Of a DNA stretch of 64,000 nucleotides, positions 34,039 through 64,000 are shown in pieces. The stretch comes from Dryomyza anilis (Eukaryota > Arthropoda > Insecta > Diptera > Dryomyzidae): positions 24,962,617 to 25,026,616 of the forward strand of contig OX638132.1 of NCBI GenBank assembly GCA_951804985.1. Reading direction: 5' to 3'. Each line of letters starts with the position of its first letter. Within the stretch, counting starts at the first letter, position 1. A program made the translations under genes and the position numbers. The notes below the pieces were generated by a model, which made no database searches, had not been told where the DNA came from, and saw nothing but the letters and a program-made list of their open reading frames with translations.

Positions 34039-35511
34039 ATATGAAAATTATCATGTTTTCTATATCGACGTGTGATAAGAACGCTTTAATTGTTCAGTGA
34101 ATATAAAGTTCACAAAATGAAGAAACTATTTTAGTTTTCGTTCAAATCATGTTATTGAAAAATTAAACTTCACAAAAATTGCTGCGCGTTAGGGTAGATC
34201 TAAGCCCCCGACTATAACTTTCCGTATATAACTTTCACAATTCTTACTAACAATACCATCAAAATGTCCCTTCTTCAAAATTATTGGTTAATTATAGAAT
34301 CAGAAATCCAAAATAAAAATATTTTTTTTTATTTTTAATCATTTATTAAATAATTTGTTGTTGTTTTAAATATTTATAATTATTGTTTCCTAATGTTTTC
34401 GTTTATAATATAATCATTTTTAACATTTGCTTAGTTAATCAATTATTAAAATATACAAGTAAATGTTCAGTTAAATTATATATATATATAGGATATAGTT
34501 AGATTAGATGTGCCTGCTTTAAACTAAACTATATAGAAATACATACAAAAGTACTATTTTTAATATTGCAACAAGAACGTGTTTTTTTATACTTTTAAGT
34601 TATATATATATATTATAATTTTTTATGTAATTTATAGGTTGCTCACTATGAAGTGCATTGCTGTTTATCGATAACAATGTTAAGCATAATTTTGAAGCGT
34701 ATTTAAAATGTATAGGTTAAAAATAACAGCGAAATGGCAACATGCAATGCTATGTAATTTTAGTATCTATGCACAAAAGTTGGCTTTAGCTTAGGCTCTA
34801 AAAATTTAACAATTTACAATTATATAAGAAGCGATCGTTGGTTCGATGATGCGACATTGCGTACTAAAGACGCAACCAAATGTTATTGGTTTTTGAAACG
34901 AAGAACGACACTCTTAACAAGTGTAAATTACATCGTTTAATGTTATAATATAAAAAATATTTGATTTTTTGTTGGTTTCTTAATTGGTTGGTTGGGTTGT
35001 GGCTTGATTTTATGTTAAATTACAAAAATATATTTATTTAAAAATGCTTAAATTAAAGCGCGAGCACAATAAGGCAAATAATATAAAAAAAATGCTTAAA
35101 CTATAAAATAAAAGAACGCTGTAGAAAGGTGTATGAGAGTGTAGTTGGTTGATGTGTTAAAATAATCATATCATAATTTACAATTTTATACAGAGCATAG
35201 TTTAAGAAATAATTATAATAATAATAATAAGAGCAACAATAACAACTGTTTATTGCGTTTAAGCACTTGATTTTAAAATTAAATACAAACTAAAATTATA
35301 AAAAATGTACACAGTAGAGCGCACAGTGAGTTAAGAGTTATGTTAAGTTAAATAATAAAATTAAGTGGAGTAGGCATAGAACAGGCTGCGTGTAGATGAA
35401 GTTCTATTTCTTGGCGTTTGACGTTGTTTTTGCTGTCGTTGTGGATGCATTGCTGTGTAGTATGTGAGAGTTTTTGTGTGTTGTGAACTTGGTGGCAGAT
35501 CGACGATTATC
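34039..35511 (-). other. Probable 3' UTR and downstream of the DPP8/9-like gene
   Basis: AT-rich, without frames or transposon ends. Minus-strand AATAAA words exist (for example TTTATT on the + strand at 34342), but the cleavage site cannot be chosen. A larger share of mixed sequence near 34650-34900 may be transcribed 3' UTR. Confidence 0.4.
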
Positions 35512-62677
<27,166 letters not shown>

Positions 62678-62915
62678 GGTTTCCGTGTTTGTCTACAAAC
62701 TACATGTATTTGTTACTGCGGGGGGGCGTGGCAGTTGTGTATCCGTATGTCTGTCGGTGAATTGGCTTTAATGGGTGGCTGTGTTTGCTCCGCAACTTTA
62801 GTAACAGTTTTTTTTATTCTTTTCACTATGCAGTTTAGTGTTTTTTTAGTGACATTTTATTGAAATTATACCAAATATTCGTAATTCTTATTCTTCTGCT
62901 TTTGCCTTGGTGCGC
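62678..62915 (-). other. Likely 5' UTR of the DPP8/9-like gene with an upstream acceptor
   Basis: Upstream of the start codon on the minus strand there is an in-frame TAG and, at 62916-62917, an AG preceded by a run of T and a GT repeat. That is a strong-looking acceptor. The 5' leader may therefore begin at 62915 and be spliced to a further upstream non-coding exon. No promoter could be identified with confidence in 62915-64000, which is AT-rich without other recognisable content. Confidence 0.35.
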
Positions 62916-64000
62916 CTAAAAAAAACACACACACGAAACACTTTTAATTTTATGTTGCAATAGTGTTACAATTATTTGCAATTTTGAATTATATGGCCAC
63001 TGAAATTTTATGCTGAACTACGACGCGCGACGTTGTGCAAAGTCACTGCGAATTTTTCATGTAATTTAGACAACGAAAAAAAACTATACAAATTCAATCG
63101 CAAAATATTTATATATTTTCTATAAGTTTAGATCTATCTGTCGACGGAAAAATAAAATTCTCGTTTATAATTGTATTTTTTTATCCTCTCTATAATTTTT
63201 GCTATTCTTTGTGGATTCAATTGTTGTTTTGCTGTTGCAAATTTTCTTCTCTCCTATTTCTTATGACTCTCAACCGATGATGCCAACTTTTTATTAAGTT
63301 CCCCACAAAATAACCCAAGTTTTAAATTTTTTTTATTATTTTTCATGATCATATTCTTTTTATTATCTTTACACGATCCGACCAAAAATCAAAACCCGAC
63401 CGACGTCACAGTAAATTTTTGGATTTAAAAAAAATAAAGTTATAAAAAAAAAAAGTGATTTTTTATACGATTTTTTTTTTTTGAAGGACGTGGCTTAATT
63501 GAAATTAATTAAAAATCCTAAACATCCATGTAAATAAATCAACGGAAGTTTAAATGACCATGGAGAAATGATAATACATCCTACGACCGGGTTGGTGTCC
63601 GGCCTACAGACAATTTTAAAGGATGAAATCAATTATAAATTGTCCACTAGTGACTATAACTTACTTAATGTCATGATACAAATATATACAGTTACGATCA
63701 CTCTCTCATTTTTTCCAATGTTTACTTTAGCTGACACTAGGTAAGTTTTTTGAAGTTTAGTTTTAAAAGCAAAACAAAATCGATAATTAAAAAAAAAATC
63801 ATAAAATTCTATAAAAATGAAAAATAATTATCAAGGTATGCGTTGAGATAACTTAAAAATATTCTCGCATATTTTTAGAATCAAAACAAAATCGGAAAAA
63901 TAATGTTCATTTTTTATTTGAATACTCATGATACAATGAGAAGGTAAAAGGATCCGAAAGTGATTTACGAATAAAGCGAGAAATTGGCCAAGTAAAAAAG

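Overview
This is nuclear DNA of a higher dipteran. It is very AT-rich, its splice sites are canonical GT/AG, its introns are small in places and swollen by transposons in others, and the two protein-coding genes are clear orthologues of fly genes. The gene content and repeat load suggest a tephritid-type fruit fly, but genus and species cannot be decided from the sequence alone. One assembly gap of 200 N lies at 21677-21876.

Two genes converge. On the + strand, 15 exons between 8627 and 21554 encode an insulin receptor (InR) from the L1 domain to the C-terminus: 1965 residues, with every splice phase closing. The signal peptide and any N-terminal extension lie left of the window or in exons I could not find in 1-8626. 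On the - strand, 10 coding exons from 62677 down to 35512 encode a complete 1126-residue DPP8/9-like cytosolic prolyl dipeptidyl peptidase with an intact Ser/Asp/His triad. Its reading frame also closes across all ten exons. The two stop codons face each other across about 14 kb.

The other roughly 85% of the window is intron, UTR and intergenic DNA, much of it made of mobile elements inserted into one another. InR intron 3 holds a TIR element carrying a mariner-type palindrome and a MITE, then a hAT-like element carrying a solo LTR. The intergenic region (21.6-35.5 kb) holds a decayed tandem array beside the gap, LINE fragments, tandem arrays, a solo LTR and a tRNA-derived SINE. The last DPP intron (35.7-43.1 kb) holds a TIR element with a LINE reverse-transcriptase fragment, a 1.6-kb Tc1-type palindrome, a second copy of the MITE and a SINE fragment. 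The 14.7-kb DPP intron 2 holds a nearly intact Tc1/mariner DD34E element inside a possible 5-kb CACAGTG-ended element, a second full SINE with target-site duplications and an empty paralogous site, and a long inverted repeat interrupted by another repeat.

Functionally the window offers one growth and nutrient receptor, whose long cytoplasmic tail carries five NPNY motifs and could recruit adaptors directly, and one cytosolic peptidase. Nothing in the sequence ties the two genes together beyond their convergent positions. I found no CRISPR array, rRNA or genuine tRNA gene, and no obviously novel protein system. The most unusual material is the repeat architecture and the receptor tail.
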